From an uncultured Lachnospiraceae bacterium (GTDB lineage: Bacteria; Bacillota; Clostridia; Lachnospirales; Lachnospiraceae), in contig CANRWO010000023.1 of assembly GCA_947643615.1 (NCBI GenBank), positions 1 through 50,231 of the forward strand: a stretch of 50,231 nucleotides of DNA, given 5' to 3'. How positions within the stretch are numbered: position 1 is the first letter of the stretch; each line of letters begins with the position of its first letter. The notes beneath the pieces were generated by a model that saw only the letters and a list, made by a program, of their open reading frames with translations, had not been told where the DNA came from and made no database searches. Below are positions 33,013-43,050 of this stretch, piece after piece. A program made the translations under genes and the position numbers.

Positions 33013-34368
33013 TTAACCGGATTGGCCGCTGCCTAATTTCCGGTATAGTGTAAAGTACATAGTTATAAAACACGCAAGGCCTCCGATTGCATTGGATACG
33101 GGTTCCGCAAGGAACACTCCGTCCACGCCAAAACCCAGCCTGGGCAACAACAGAGTCAGTGGGGCAACAATCACGGCCTTGCGCAGCAGGGAGAAAAAGA
33201 TGGCATGGCGGGAGTACCCCAGCGCGGTAAATGCTGATTGTCCCGTAAACTGGAAAGACATGAAGAAAAATCCGAAAAAGTAGAGCCGAAGGGACCCTAC
33301 TCCTGCCTCTATCATTGCCGTATCCTCCGTAAATATGGATAGAAGCAGATGGGGACTAAAGAGTACCAGCAGCCATGCCAGGGATGTATAAACAATGCCC
33401 AGGGCAGCGGTAAAACGAATGCCCTGCCGGACTTTGCCGTATTCCTTTGCACCGTAATTATATCCCAGTACAGGCTGGGCGCCGCTGGTAATGCCGCTGA
33501 CCGGCAGGGACAGGATCTCCCTGGCGGAATTGATCACTGTCATAATACCCACATAAAGGTCGCCGCCGTAGATTTTCAGCGTCGCATTGCATACCACCTG
33601 AACCAGGCAGTTGGTGCCCTGCATAATAAAACCGGACATGCCCAGGGACATGATTTCCACCGCTAACTTGGGAATGACCCGCAGATGGCTTTTTTTAATG
33701 CGGTGCAGGGCCTTCTTTCCGGTGAGGAAGCGGAGTACCCATAGACAGGAAACCGACTGGCTCAGTATGGTTGCCAGGGCCGCGCCGCTGACTCCCATAT
33801 TTAACCCGAAGATAAAAACAGGGTCCAGAATCAGGTTCAAGACTGCCCCCAGCAGTGTCGTCAGCATGCCTATACGGGGGAACCCCTGTGCATTGATAAA
33901 ACCGTTGAGGCCGGTGGCCAACATGGTAAAAGGGGTCCCAAGCAGGTATATTTTCAAATATGCGTCAGCATACAGGTAAGAGGCGTCACTTGCGCCGAAA
34001 AGATAAAGAATTGGACGGCGCAGCAGATAGCAAAACAGAAACAGCGCTATGGATGTGCCCAGCAGGAGGGTAAAGGTATTGCCCAGAATCTTTTCTGCCC
34101 GTTCTTCCTCTTCGGCGCCCCTGGCGATTGAAAAAAGCGGTGTGCCCCCTGTGCCGAAGAGGTAGGTAAAAGCCGCAATCAGAGTGGTCAGCGGGAACGC
34201 CAGGCCGATACCCGTCAGAGCCATGCTGTCTGCCCCCGGCAGGTGGCCGATATAAATACGGTCTACTACATTATATAAAAGCTGTACCAGCTGCGCCAAG
34301 ATCAGCGGAATAGACTGCGCCACAATATTCTGCCATATCTTTCCTTCCGAAAAATCTGTTGAACGCAT
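33013..34368 (-). CDS. MATE-family efflux transporter
   Basis: A 451-residue membrane protein with about twelve helices. The N-terminal segment FSEGKIWQNIVAQSIPLILAQ and the loop NVVDRIYIGHLPGADSMALTG are MATE-like, as are ATGLNGFINAQGFPRIGM and TGQSAFTALGYSRHAI. It exports drugs or cationic metabolites by ion antiport. It is more like the DinF/'NorM-like' clostridial branch than the two other MATE genes here, judging by sequence reading only. It stands alone between the ECF operon and a GNAT gene; substrate unknown. Confidence 0.9.
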   Translation of the reverse strand: MRSTDFSEGKIWQNIVAQSIPLILAQLVQLLYNVVDRIYIGHLPGADSMALTGIGLAFPLTTLIAAFTYLFGTGGTPLFSIARGAEEEERAEKILGNTFTLLLGTSIALFLFCYLLRRPILYLFGASDASYLYADAYLKIYLLGTPFTMLATGLNGFINAQGFPRIGMLTTLLGAVLNLILDPVFIFGLNMGVSGAALATILSQSVSCLWVLRFLTGKKALHRIKKSHLRVIPKLAVEIMSLGMSGFIMQGTNCLVQVVCNATLKIYGGDLYVGIMTVINSAREILSLPVSGITSGAQPVLGYNYGAKEYGKVRQGIRFTAALGIVYTSLAWLLVLFSPHLLLSIFTEDTAMIEAGVGSLRLYFFGFFFMSFQFTGQSAFTALGYSRHAIFFSLLRKAVIVAPLTLLLPRLGFGVDGVFLAEPVSNAIGGLACFITMYFTLYRKLGSGQSG

Positions 34369-34473
34369 AAATCACACCATCTCCATTGTTTTGTCCTGAT
34401 TCCATATTATGTATCATAAAGGTAACATGTTAATTTAAAAACAGCAGCATTCCGTGGCAGGGAAAAGACCCGG

Positions 34474-35004
34474 CTAAATGGGGCATTCCAGCTGGCAGTC
34501 GTAAGGCTCCTGTTCCACATGGCCCCGGTGATAGACTGTCGCTTCGACGCACCCCATTTTCTTATAGAAGGCCTGGCTCTCTACGGCGGAATGGGCGGAG
34601 ATATAGAGTTTTCTGGCTCCATGCTCCCTGGCCCATTCCCTGGCTGCCTGGAAAAGTGCGGCGCCGATCCCGCGTTTGCGCATATCTTCAGATACATGAA
34701 TGCTGGACAGGTCGAGGTAGTTCTGCTCACCGCCAAACAGGCCGGGTTCCACAGAGACAAAACCCTTTAAGCTTCCCTCATGGAAAGCGGCATATACAAA
34801 TCCCCCTGTAGCAAGGGTGTGCTGCAAACATGAAACCAGCGTGCGGTAGTCTTCCTCCGACCAGTCATCAATAAACGGGTCCTCTCTGATCACCCATTCC
34901 CCTTCTTCCCTGCGCCAGCATTTGGTCACCACCTGGCGGCGGATAAAATCTCGAAATAAATCCCTGCATAACTCATCAGGCTGTAAACTTCTGTATTGGA
35001 TCAT
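34474..35004 (-). CDS. GNAT-family N-acetyltransferase
   Basis: A 176-residue acetyltransferase. The acetyl-CoA binding motif A is visible as VSEDMRKRGIGAALFQAARE (R-x-x-G-I-G), followed by motif B with ISAHSAVESQAFYKKMGC. It moves an acetyl group to an unknown amine, perhaps a small molecule or drug. AGGAG lies about ten bases before the ATG. It is upstream of the MATE gene by 105 bp on the same strand and may be co-transcribed. Confidence 0.9.
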   Translation of the reverse strand: MIQYRSLQPDELCRDLFRDFIRRQVVTKCWRREEGEWVIREDPFIDDWSEEDYRTLVSCLQHTLATGGFVYAAFHEGSLKGFVSVEPGLFGGEQNYLDLSSIHVSEDMRKRGIGAALFQAAREWAREHGARKLYISAHSAVESQAFYKKMGCVEATVYHRGHVEQEPYDCQLECPI

Positions 35005-35091
35005 TTTTCATATTCTCCTGTTCTAAAATGCCTATTGTGCATCAGTATATCACAATTTCCGGATTTCTCAACAGGAAACGTTATTTTTACA

Positions 35092-35122
35092 CCTCTGTAT
35101 GCGCTTCAGCGCATATACCAAT
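35092..35122. repeat. Dispersed palindromic repeat, copy A
   Basis: A 31-bp sequence with a hairpin core TATGCGCTTCAGCGCATA. It matches, in opposite orientation, 30 of 31 positions of copy B at 43571-43601. Weaker similarity continues for ~25 bp to the right. It lies in the gap between the GNAT and FMN reductase genes. Confidence 0.75.
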
Positions 35123-35248
35123 AAAGATATGAAAATAAACTTTAAAAATTATAAACCGATAAATTGCGCTTTTCCAAATTCTAACTACGTGATATAGTGT
35201 ATTTATGTAGAAATCTACAGGATGATCATGAAAAACGGAGGTATGGAC

Positions 35249-35866
35249 ATGAAGGTATTAATGATCAACGGAAGTCCCAGGGCAGAGGGAAATACATATG
35301 TTGCCCTGCATGAAATGGAAAAAATATTTGCAGAGGAAGGGATAGAGACCGAGATACTGCACATTGGCAATAAGGATATCCGGGGCTGTATCGGCTGTGG
35401 GCAATGTGCGGGAAAAGGGAAGTGCGTGTTTGATGACGCGGTAAATGAGGCAGCGGTAAAATTTCAGGAATGCGACGGACTTGTGGTGGGAAGCCCTGTC
35501 TATTATGCTTCCGCAAATGCCACTCTGGTGGCTTTCCTGACACGGCTTTTTTGCAGCTCCCACTTTGATAAGACCATGAAGGTAGGAGCTGCAGTGGCTG
35601 CGGCGCGGCGCGGAGGACTTACGGCAACCTATGACGAGTTGAATAAGTTTTTCGGCATTGCGGGTATGCCCATTGCCTCCGGGCAGTATTGGAACGGTAT
35701 CCATGGCGCGGCGCCGGGTGAGGCGCAGCAGGACGCAGAAGGGTTACAGATGATGCGTACCCTTGGGCGCAACATGGCCTTTTTAATGAAAAGCATTGCC
35801 CTTGGGAAAGAGAAGTACGGCATTCCGGAGAAAGAACCTTCTGTGCGGACAAATTTTGTCCGATAA
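35249..35866 (+). CDS. NAD(P)H-dependent FMN reductase / flavodoxin-fold protein
   Basis: A 205-residue flavodoxin-like reductase. Seen: the FMN phosphate loop SPRAEGNTY near the N-terminus, a cysteine cluster GCIGCGQCAGKGKC as in iron-sulfur flavoproteins, and the second FMN segment GSPVYYASANATLVAFLTRL. It reduces flavin, quinones or small electrophiles. The ATG at 35249 has GGAGGT six bases upstream and gives the usual MKVLMINGSPR start; upstream ATGs lie in the leader. Codons at the 3' end hold a perfect inverted repeat (CGGACAAA-T-TTTGTCCG, 35846-35862). Confidence 0.92.
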   Translation: MKVLMINGSPRAEGNTYVALHEMEKIFAEEGIETEILHIGNKDIRGCIGCGQCAGKGKCVFDDAVNEAAVKFQECDGLVVGSPVYYASANATLVAFLTRLFCSSHFDKTMKVGAAVAAARRGGLTATYDELNKFFGIAGMPIASGQYWNGIHGAAPGEAQQDAEGLQMMRTLGRNMAFLMKSIALGKEKYGIPEKEPSVRTNFVR

Positions 35867-35917
35867 GAAAATTAATATCCTTGCAATGAGGTGTTGCTGC
35901 AAGATTTCATGCCGCGC

Positions 35918-36886
35918 TTATTTCGATGTACCTGCGATAAAGGCTTCCACTTCCGCCACATTCGGCATCACCCGGAGAGCGCCTTTCCTGGTGGTAATAA
36001 TGGAGGCCGCTGCGTTTGCGAAGGTGAGCATCTCGGATAATTTTTCATGATCCAGATGATCAAGGCCATATTTTAACACATGGTGCAGGCAGCAGGCGCC
36101 AAAGGTATCCCCTGCGCCGGTGGTTTCGATGGTCCCGTCCTGCAGGAAAGGAGCGGCTTCCACCCGCAGATCCTGATAGTAAGCGCGGCTTCCGTCCCTG
36201 CCCATGGAGAGCAGGATCAGGGGAATGTGGTAGGATTCCCTCAGTTTCCGTATGCCGCTGTCAAAGTCCTCTTCCCCGGTAAACCAACGGATTTCGTTGT
36301 CGGAGATTTTCAGGATATGGCACTGGGAAAAACCGTAGGCCGCCTGTTCTTTTGCATCCTCAAGAGACGCCCACAGAGGAGGGCGCAGATTGGGGTCAAA
36401 AGAAATCAGGGCGCCGCTTTCTTTGGCCAGGGATACGGCCTTTTTTGTGGCTTTACGCACGCCCTCATGTGTCATGGAGAGAGTGCCGAAATGAAAAATT
36501 TCCGTATTGCGGAGGATGTCTTCCTGCAATTCCTCTTCTTTCAACATCATATCCGCACCGGGATTCCTGTAAAACGAGAAATCCCGGTCGCCGCCGGGAA
36601 GCGTTTCCACGAAGGCGAGGGTGGTACGTGTGCTTTCATCCATGACCAGGTTGGAAGTGTTTATCCCTACCTCATCCAAAACCGCTTTCAGGCGGCTGCC
36701 GAAAATATCCTGTCCCACTTTTCCGATAAAAGCGGTTTTTCTGCCGGCTTTGTTCAGCATAGCAAGTACGTTACAGGGGGCGCCACCGGGATTTGCCTCG
36801 TAAAAGGGGTTTCCCTGTCCGCTGATTCCGTTTTCCGTAAAATCGATCAACAGCTCGCCCAAAGCTACAACATCATATTTTATCAC
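35918..36886 (-). CDS. scrK: Fructokinase, PfkB family
   Basis: A 322-residue sugar kinase that phosphorylates fructose. Seen: the N-terminal YDVVALGELLIDFTENG, the substrate stretch NPGGAPCNVLAMLNKAG, and the C-terminal PfkB signature with catalytic aspartate in TTGAGDTFGACCLHH. The GTG at 36886 is chosen because GGAGGT sits four bases upstream and it gives the family's normal N-terminus; longer frames run through a region with palindromes. It follows the GH32 gene by 117 bp, and both belong to a sucrose or fructan pathway: GH32 releases fructose (or fructose from sucrose-6-phosphate) and this enzyme phosphorylates it. Confidence 0.92.
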   Translation of the reverse strand: MIKYDVVALGELLIDFTENGISGQGNPFYEANPGGAPCNVLAMLNKAGRKTAFIGKVGQDIFGSRLKAVLDEVGINTSNLVMDESTRTTLAFVETLPGGDRDFSFYRNPGADMMLKEEELQEDILRNTEIFHFGTLSMTHEGVRKATKKAVSLAKESGALISFDPNLRPPLWASLEDAKEQAAYGFSQCHILKISDNEIRWFTGEEDFDSGIRKLRESYHIPLILLSMGRDGSRAYYQDLRVEAAPFLQDGTIETTGAGDTFGACCLHHVLKYGLDHLDHEKLSEMLTFANAAASIITTRKGALRVMPNVAEVEAFIAGTSK

Positions 36887-37003
36887 GATAACCTCCATTT
36901 CTGCGACGCTCTGCTGCGCAAAGCCATGCATGGCATACGGCATTGTGCCTGAGCTTGCCGGGAGCTTATAAGCTCTCACGCACAACCCATATTAGAGTAT
37001 AAG

Positions 37004-38515
37004 TCATACAAGGTCATACTTTACCACATCCATATTTACGGTTCCTTCTGCCAGAAAAGTGATCCCGTCGGCCTCCTGGTCTGTGTACAGGACAGCAGAC
37101 AGAACCTGTTCGCCATCGTTTACAAAGACTTCCACACTGAAACGGTCCAGGATGATCCGCAGCTTTAACTGCCCGCCCTCATGGTGCACCTTGCAGCGCC
37201 GCTGATGGATGATCGCCCTTCTGGAACCGGAAAACTTTCTGTCAATTTTCAGCACGGACTCGCCGGGCCGGAAACTTAAGGAGGTGTGGTATAAGCCATT
37301 CTCGGCAAAGCGGATGGTAAATTTCCGGAAAAGGCCGCAGCCTTCTTCCTGACGGACGTTTACTTCCATATCGATCCGGCGGCCCTTGACACCTTCCAGC
37401 CGGAGAAAACCGGATACGGTGACGTTTTCATGGGCAACCTTATTCTGCCTCATGGATTCAAGTTCCCTGATAGGAGCCTGATACAGGCGTCCGTTCCTGA
37501 TCGACAACTCCCTTGGCAGGCTCATCTGGCCGAACCACCCTGCTTCCTGGGATCTTCTGTGGGTGCAGGTATCCCAGTTCTGCATCCACCCCACCATAAT
37601 GCGGCGTCCGTCCTGGGCCAATACTGTCTGGGAAGCGTAAAAGTCAATGCCATAATCCACGGACTGATTTGATTCCTCCGTAAAATCTTCCGTGTCCCTG
37701 TTGTAATCCCCGATCAGGCAGAGGGTGCCGTTACCGTTATGGTATTCAAATCCAGAGGGAACCATATCCTGGGGACTGACCAGCAATACCCACTTTCCGT
37801 CCAGCTGGAAAAAGTCGGGGCATTCCCACATTTTGCCGAAGCGGCCATGATTTTCGGCCAGTACTTTTTTGTAATGCCATTCAAAACCGTCCGGACTGGA
37901 GAAGAGCAAAATCTGGCCGCTGCCATCCGCAGGCCTGTTGCCTACGATACAGCGGTAAGTGCCATCTTCCTCCCGCCATATCTTCGGGTCACGGAAATCA
38001 TACCTGCTGCAGCCTTCGGGCAAATCCTTCTCATCCAGGACGGGGTTCTTCTCGTATTTTACATAATCTATGCCATCCCCTACGGCGAGACACTGTGTCT
38101 GTATTTCGCTGTAGCCGCCGTTGGCCTGACGTTCCCTGACAACTCCCGTATACATCAGCAGATGCCTGCCGTCAGGGAGCTTTATAGCATTGCCGGAAAA
38201 ACAGCCGTCCCTGTCGTAGACTTCATCCGGTGCAAGTGCAGCGGGCAGATAACTCCAGTGCAGCAGGTCACGGCTTATCGCATGCCCCCAGTGCATGGGG
38301 CCCCAATGAGTATCATAAGGAAAGTACTGGTAAAACAAATGATATTTTCCGCCGTACCAGCAAAAACCGTTGGGATCGTTCATCCATCCGGTACGGGGGG
38401 AAAGATGGAAATGCGGCCTGGCTTCCTTTGGTATTGTTTTCCCGAAAGTCTCTTCATATTTGCGGGTTTCCCACAATGTCTGGCTTGTCATATCAAATCT
38501 GTCGCTCCTTTTCAT
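37004..38515 (-). CDS. scrB: GH32 beta-fructosidase / sucrose-6-phosphate hydrolase
   Basis: A 503-residue GH32 enzyme. Seen: the nucleophile motif GWMNDPNG (Asp47), the transition-state motif RDP (175-177), and the acid/base motif WECPDFF (Glu231), followed by a C-terminal beta-sandwich. There is no signal peptide, so it acts inside the cell, fitting ScrB on sucrose or short fructans. The ATG at 38515 has AAGGT about seven bases upstream. It precedes scrK; no PTS transporter is in the window, so uptake must be encoded elsewhere. The upstream MATE gene ends 69 bp away on the same strand. Confidence 0.93.
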   Translation of the reverse strand: MKRSDRFDMTSQTLWETRKYEETFGKTIPKEARPHFHLSPRTGWMNDPNGFCWYGGKYHLFYQYFPYDTHWGPMHWGHAISRDLLHWSYLPAALAPDEVYDRDGCFSGNAIKLPDGRHLLMYTGVVRERQANGGYSEIQTQCLAVGDGIDYVKYEKNPVLDEKDLPEGCSRYDFRDPKIWREEDGTYRCIVGNRPADGSGQILLFSSPDGFEWHYKKVLAENHGRFGKMWECPDFFQLDGKWVLLVSPQDMVPSGFEYHNGNGTLCLIGDYNRDTEDFTEESNQSVDYGIDFYASQTVLAQDGRRIMVGWMQNWDTCTHRRSQEAGWFGQMSLPRELSIRNGRLYQAPIRELESMRQNKVAHENVTVSGFLRLEGVKGRRIDMEVNVRQEEGCGLFRKFTIRFAENGLYHTSLSFRPGESVLKIDRKFSGSRRAIIHQRRCKVHHEGGQLKLRIILDRFSVEVFVNDGEQVLSAVLYTDQEADGITFLAEGTVNMDVVKYDLV

Positions 38516-38584
38516 GAACTTACCTTCAGTCTATCATTTTGGCCTTGTTTTCACAATACATTTCTTTTGATTTTTCGGCTGTTC

Positions 38585-39925
38585 TTATGTGAAGGACAGC
38601 AGCCGTTTCCTGTGGGCCAGGTAGTACAGGATTCCTGCCAGGTCTGCCAGGAACCAGCCGATGGGAACCGACCACCAGATGCCGGCTACACCGATAGCAG
38701 GCACTGCTGAAAGCAGATAGGCCAATGCAACCCGGGTACCCAGTGAAATAATCGTGAGAATCACAGACATGCCCGGGCGGCCCAGCGCCCGGTACAGGCC
38801 GTAGAGCAGGAACAGGCAGCCGATTCCGCAATAAAAAGCGCCTTCAATATGCAGGTAGCGGATTCCTTCATATATAACTGCTGTCTCGGCAGCATCCACA
38901 AACAGTCCCATCAAAGGCCGGGCAAAGATCCATACAACCGCTGACACTATGACACAGAAGGCGGCGGAGAGCAGTATGGCTCCTTTTAACCCACTGCGGA
39001 TGCGGTCTTCTTTCTTTGCGCCGTAATTTTGGGCAATGAAAGTAGAAAAGGCGTTTCCGAAGTCCTGCACGGGCATATAGGCAAAGGCATCAATCTTGAC
39101 TGCGGCCGCAAAGGCGGCCATGATCGCAGGGCCGAAGCTGTTGACCAACCCCTGCACCATGAGGATGCCCAGATTCATCACCGACTGCTGGATGCAGGTC
39201 AGAACGGAAAAACCGGCTATTTCTTTGATGCAGGCCCACCGTACTTTGCAGGGTATTTTATTAGATCGAAGCTGCGGGCAGCGCAGTATGGTGTAGACGG
39301 CAATCCCGATGCCGGAGAGATACTGTGCTATAATGGTAGCCTCCGCAGCGCCGGAGATGCCCCTCCCAAGTCCCAGGACAAACCATAAATCGAGGGCGAT
39401 ATTCAGTACGGCGGAAACGGCCAGGAAGACCAGGGGCACAACGGAATTTCCGATAGCCCGCAGGAAAGACGCAAAATAATTGTACAGAAATGTGGCCGTA
39501 ATGCCGCAGAAAATAATCACAAGATATTCCCGCATACCGCCCCACACTTCCTCAGGCACCCGGAGGAACCAGCGGATGCCGTCCAGGCAGGCAAATGCAA
39601 GAAGGTTCAGCAAGAGCGTCAACCCTGCGATCAGCACGAAAGAAGCGTAGACGCCTTCCTTCAACCCTTTATCATCCTGCCTGCCGAACCGTATGGAAAA
39701 TACGGTTCCGCTTCCCATACAGAGCCCCAGCAGGATGGAGGTGAGAAAAGTCATCAGCGTAAATGAGGAACCTACGGCAGCCAGGGCTTTGGAGCCGAGG
39801 TATTTCCCCACGATTAATGTGTCTGCGATATTATAGCATTGCTGCAGCAGGTTCCCTAATATCATGGGTACGGCAAAACGCAGCATGGAGCCCATCACCG
39901 GCCCTTTGGTCAAGTCCTGGTTCAT
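38585..39925 (-). CDS. MATE-family efflux transporter
   Basis: A 446-residue twelve-helix exporter. It opens with LTKGPVMGSMLRFAVPMILG and NIADTLIVGKYLGSKALAAVG, standard MATE features; the second half carries FSTFIAQNYGAKKEDRIRSG. It resembles the 'DinF-like' clostridial MATE proteins. The start ATG at 39925 has AAGGA close upstream. It is transcribed towards the sucrose genes with only 69 bp between, so it might be co-transcribed, but a sugar-related role is not expected. Substrate unknown. Confidence 0.9.
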   Translation of the reverse strand: MNQDLTKGPVMGSMLRFAVPMILGNLLQQCYNIADTLIVGKYLGSKALAAVGSSFTLMTFLTSILLGLCMGSGTVFSIRFGRQDDKGLKEGVYASFVLIAGLTLLLNLLAFACLDGIRWFLRVPEEVWGGMREYLVIIFCGITATFLYNYFASFLRAIGNSVVPLVFLAVSAVLNIALDLWFVLGLGRGISGAAEATIIAQYLSGIGIAVYTILRCPQLRSNKIPCKVRWACIKEIAGFSVLTCIQQSVMNLGILMVQGLVNSFGPAIMAAFAAAVKIDAFAYMPVQDFGNAFSTFIAQNYGAKKEDRIRSGLKGAILLSAAFCVIVSAVVWIFARPLMGLFVDAAETAVIYEGIRYLHIEGAFYCGIGCLFLLYGLYRALGRPGMSVILTIISLGTRVALAYLLSAVPAIGVAGIWWSVPIGWFLADLAGILYYLAHRKRLLSFT

Positions 39926-40116
39926 TGTTCCTTCCCGATCTTTTTCATGTATTTTTTTAAGAGTTCCTTATTGCCGGCAGAGGTGTAAGCCTGCTTTGGT
40001 CTCTTATGTTGCAACTTATTCAGCATACCATATTTTTTGATCTGCGGCTATATGATTTTCGGGAAAACTGGCCTGTACAAGGGCGGAATGGGGGGAAAAC
40101 AATGAAAAGGTATATC

Positions 40117-40145
40117 TTGACATGGCATTAAAATTGTAATATTTT
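40117..40145 (+). promoter_or_regulatory. Promoter of the hybrid kinase operon
   Basis: A perfect TTGACA at 40117-40122, a 17-bp spacer, and TATTTT at 40140-40145, 40 bp before the kinase start. The -10 is weak, so activation may be needed. The gap 39926-40185 shows nothing else clear. Confidence 0.5.
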
Positions 40146-40185
40146 TAGTATAAGTCATCATGATGGCAAACAAAGTCGCGAGCGG

Positions 40186-43050
40186 ATGGAAAATGGTATG
40201 TTAAATTTTGTCATTTTATTAGAGTGCTTCGGAGTATGTCTGACGGCAATAGCGTTGCTTCTTCTCCTGAACGGGGACGGTGCAAGGGAGCAGAAGTTGT
40301 TAATCATCATTATGTGCTGTTCACTGGTTCAGAACGTGGGGTATTTACTGGAACTGACTGCGCCTACGGTGGAGGCCGCCATGACGGCGGTTGCTATGGA
40401 AAAAACGGGTTCAGCTTTCATACCCCTGTGTTACTGTTGGTTTCTTTATATTTATTGCTATATTACTCCGCCGAAAGCGGTTTTTAGAATTCTTGGCGCT
40501 GTCAGTTTTTTATCCGTGCCCGTGGTGATTTTAAACTGGCATGGCCTCTTCTACCGGGAGATTCAGTGGGTAGCGAATGAGGATGGGTTCTATCACGTCA
40601 GCCTCAGCTATGGTCCGTTGTATGTCCTTTTTTTCATCGGTCAGATTTTTATTCCCTATGCTCTTTGTATCTATACATTAATAAGCGCTATACGCCAGCG
40701 CTCGGATCAGCAGGTCAATCGGCAGTATTGGACAATTCTTATCATCTCCACCCTGCCGGTTCTTGTTCTGGTAGCTTATGTATGCAAATTTGTGGTGGAA
40801 TTTGACCTTACTCCGGTGACTCTGACCATATCCATGGCTATGGTGGTCATCGTGGTATGGAGCCGCCGGAATTATGATTTCCGCCATCTGGCGGCGGAGA
40901 AGGTTCTGGAGAGTATAGGTGACGGAGTGATTGCTTTGGATGACCATGACCGGCTGGTCAGCTATAACGGAGCGGCGGCGAATATTTTCGCACATTTGCC
41001 TGCCCATAAGCTGGGAGAGAACATCCGTGTAGTGGAGGATTTCAGGGAAGAAATGCTTAACGAGGACGTTCCCCATAGCTTTTCCATCAACGGGCATGAC
41101 TATGAAAGCCACAGCAAGCATATAGTAGATGAAAACGGCAGGATACAGGGCAGCGTGATCCTGATTCTGGATATGACCGATACAAAAGCTTATATTGATG
41201 AGATTAAGCGTGTGCGGAGCCAGGCGGAGAAAGCCAGCATTGCAAAAAGCGAATTTCTGGCAAATATGTCCCATGAAATCCGGACTCCCATGAATGCAAT
41301 TATCGGTTTGAACGATATCATTATGGAAGAGTGTGGGGATACGGAGATTTATGCCCATGCCAAAGACGTGCAGTCTGCGGCAAAAAATCTGCTCACCATC
41401 ATCAATGACATTCTTGATTTGTCTAAAGTGGAAGCGGGCAAAATGGAATTGGTGAATGTGAATTATTATTTAAAAGTAATGGCGGACGAGGTCATAGGAA
41501 TGATGGATATGGCGGCATCCCAACGCGGCCTGATCCTGAAGTATGAGTGCGACGAAACAATACCCTGCCGTTACAGCGGCGATGACGGCAGAATCAAGCA
41601 GATTCTGATCAATATATTGAGCAATGCCATAAAGTTTACGAAAAAAGGTTTTGTGAGGGTGTACATTACCGGAAAACCCGGAAGAACCGAGGACGAGGAA
41701 TTTCTTACTTTCTGTGTCAAGGACACGGGCTGCGGTATTCGGGAGGAAGACCTTGGAAAAATTTTTGAGGATTTCCGCCAGGTAGATTCCAGGCGGAACC
41801 GGAGTGTGGACGGAACCGGACTTGGACTCGCCATTGTGAAACAATTGGTAGGGTTGATGGAAGGCACCATCAATGTGGAAAGTGTCTACGGGGAAGGCAC
41901 TACGGTAACAATTACGATTCCCCAGAAAATTATAGACGCCCAACCGATTTCGGAAATGCCGGAGATGCCACGGACAGAACAGAAAGTAACGGATATGTTT
42001 ACTGCGCCCGGTGTGAAAGTGCTGATTGTAGATGATAATGTAATCAACCGGAAGGTAGCAAGGGGTTTTTTAAAGAATTACGGTTTTGACCTGGCTGAGG
42101 CGGAAAGCGGGCCGGAGGCTATTGAGCTGGTGCGGGAAGTCCGGTATGATATCATCTTTATGGACCATATGATGCCCGGCATGGACGGTATTGAAGCGGC
42201 GGAGCTTATACGCAGGGACTGCGGTGAAAACGGGGCAGCGCCAATCATGATCGCATTGACTGCCAATGCCATGGAAGGTATGCGGGAGCATTTCCTGGAG
42301 CATGGCTTCCAGGATTTTATTGCAAAGCCTCTTGACAAGAAAGAGCTGAACCAGCTTTTGCTGCGCTGGGTACCGGAGAAGTACAGGCAGAAAGAAGGAA
42401 AGGAAGAGGAATCAAAACCGTTGGATCCGGAGTCTTTCCAGATCGACGGAGTGGATATGAATGCTGCCATGCAGTATTATTCCGAAGATGAAGAGGGTTT
42501 TGTCGAGCTGCTGGAAATTTATTGTATGGATGGCAGGCGTAAACGGAATCTTTTGTGCGAGCTTGCCGAATCGGATATCTTACGTTACCAGATAGAGGTA
42601 CATGGATTAAAAAGCGCATCGGCCAATATCGGAGCCATGAACGTTTCGGCCATGGCACGAGAACAGGAAAATGCCGCAGCCAAGGGTGACAGGGAATTTA
42701 TTCTCCGTCAATTTCCGCTTATGCTGGCAGAATACGAGACTCTTCTGACGAACATCGAACGTTTTCTGGATCAGCGCCGGCACGGAAATGGCAAAGATGC
42801 AAAACTTCCAGGACTGTCAATACAGGAATTGAGGGAAGAGACAGGGGCAGCGCTGGAAGAACTGAAGCACTTTTGGTCGCAAGAATGTGCCGGGAGAGTG
42901 GAGGCAATGCTGGCCCATGAACTGCCTGAGGATGTTAGGGAGCGGCTTTTGGGGATACAGGAGCAGCTGAAATTATATGAGGATGATAATGCGGAGGAGC
43001 TTTTGGGCCAGCTTCTGAACATTCTTGAAAAGGAGGAAGAACATAAATGA
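40186..43050 (+). CDS. Hybrid histidine kinase (7TM, PAS, HisKA, HATPase, REC, HPt)
   Basis: A 954-residue multidomain sensor. Order: about seven membrane helices to ~residue 225 (a 7TM kinase input region), a PAS-like domain (~238-335), HisKA with His363 (FLANMSHEIRTPMNAIIGLN), HATPase (NILSNAIKFTKKG; GTGLGLAIVKQLVG), a receiver with Asp660 (IIFMDHMMPGMDG), and an HPt-like domain with His806 (EVHGLKSASANIGAM). All steps of a phosphorelay are therefore in one chain. The stop overlaps the next ATG by 4 bp (ATGA), so the stand-alone receiver is co-translated and is the probable output or sink. ATG 40186 is chosen; 40198 is possible. Signal unknown. Confidence 0.92.
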   Translation: MENGMLNFVILLECFGVCLTAIALLLLLNGDGAREQKLLIIIMCCSLVQNVGYLLELTAPTVEAAMTAVAMEKTGSAFIPLCYCWFLYIYCYITPPKAVFRILGAVSFLSVPVVILNWHGLFYREIQWVANEDGFYHVSLSYGPLYVLFFIGQIFIPYALCIYTLISAIRQRSDQQVNRQYWTILIISTLPVLVLVAYVCKFVVEFDLTPVTLTISMAMVVIVVWSRRNYDFRHLAAEKVLESIGDGVIALDDHDRLVSYNGAAANIFAHLPAHKLGENIRVVEDFREEMLNEDVPHSFSINGHDYESHSKHIVDENGRIQGSVILILDMTDTKAYIDEIKRVRSQAEKASIAKSEFLANMSHEIRTPMNAIIGLNDIIMEECGDTEIYAHAKDVQSAAKNLLTIINDILDLSKVEAGKMELVNVNYYLKVMADEVIGMMDMAASQRGLILKYECDETIPCRYSGDDGRIKQILINILSNAIKFTKKGFVRVYITGKPGRTEDEEFLTFCVKDTGCGIREEDLGKIFEDFRQVDSRRNRSVDGTGLGLAIVKQLVGLMEGTINVESVYGEGTTVTITIPQKIIDAQPISEMPEMPRTEQKVTDMFTAPGVKVLIVDDNVINRKVARGFLKNYGFDLAEAESGPEAIELVREVRYDIIFMDHMMPGMDGIEAAELIRRDCGENGAAPIMIALTANAMEGMREHFLEHGFQDFIAKPLDKKELNQLLLRWVPEKYRQKEGKEEESKPLDPESFQIDGVDMNAAMQYYSEDEEGFVELLEIYCMDGRRKRNLLCELAESDILRYQIEVHGLKSASANIGAMNVSAMAREQENAAAKGDREFILRQFPLMLAEYETLLTNIERFLDQRRHGNGKDAKLPGLSIQELREETGAALEELKHFWSQECAGRVEAMLAHELPEDVRERLLGIQEQLKLYEDDNAEELLGQLLNILEKEEEHK

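Noticed and set aside
36080..36952. Long plus-strand frame opposite the fructokinase
   Set aside because: It mirrors a clear PfkB kinase on the minus strand.
37739..38710. Plus-strand frame opposite the GH32 gene
   Set aside because: The GH32 catalytic motifs on the minus strand are intact; this frame runs past gene ends without signals.
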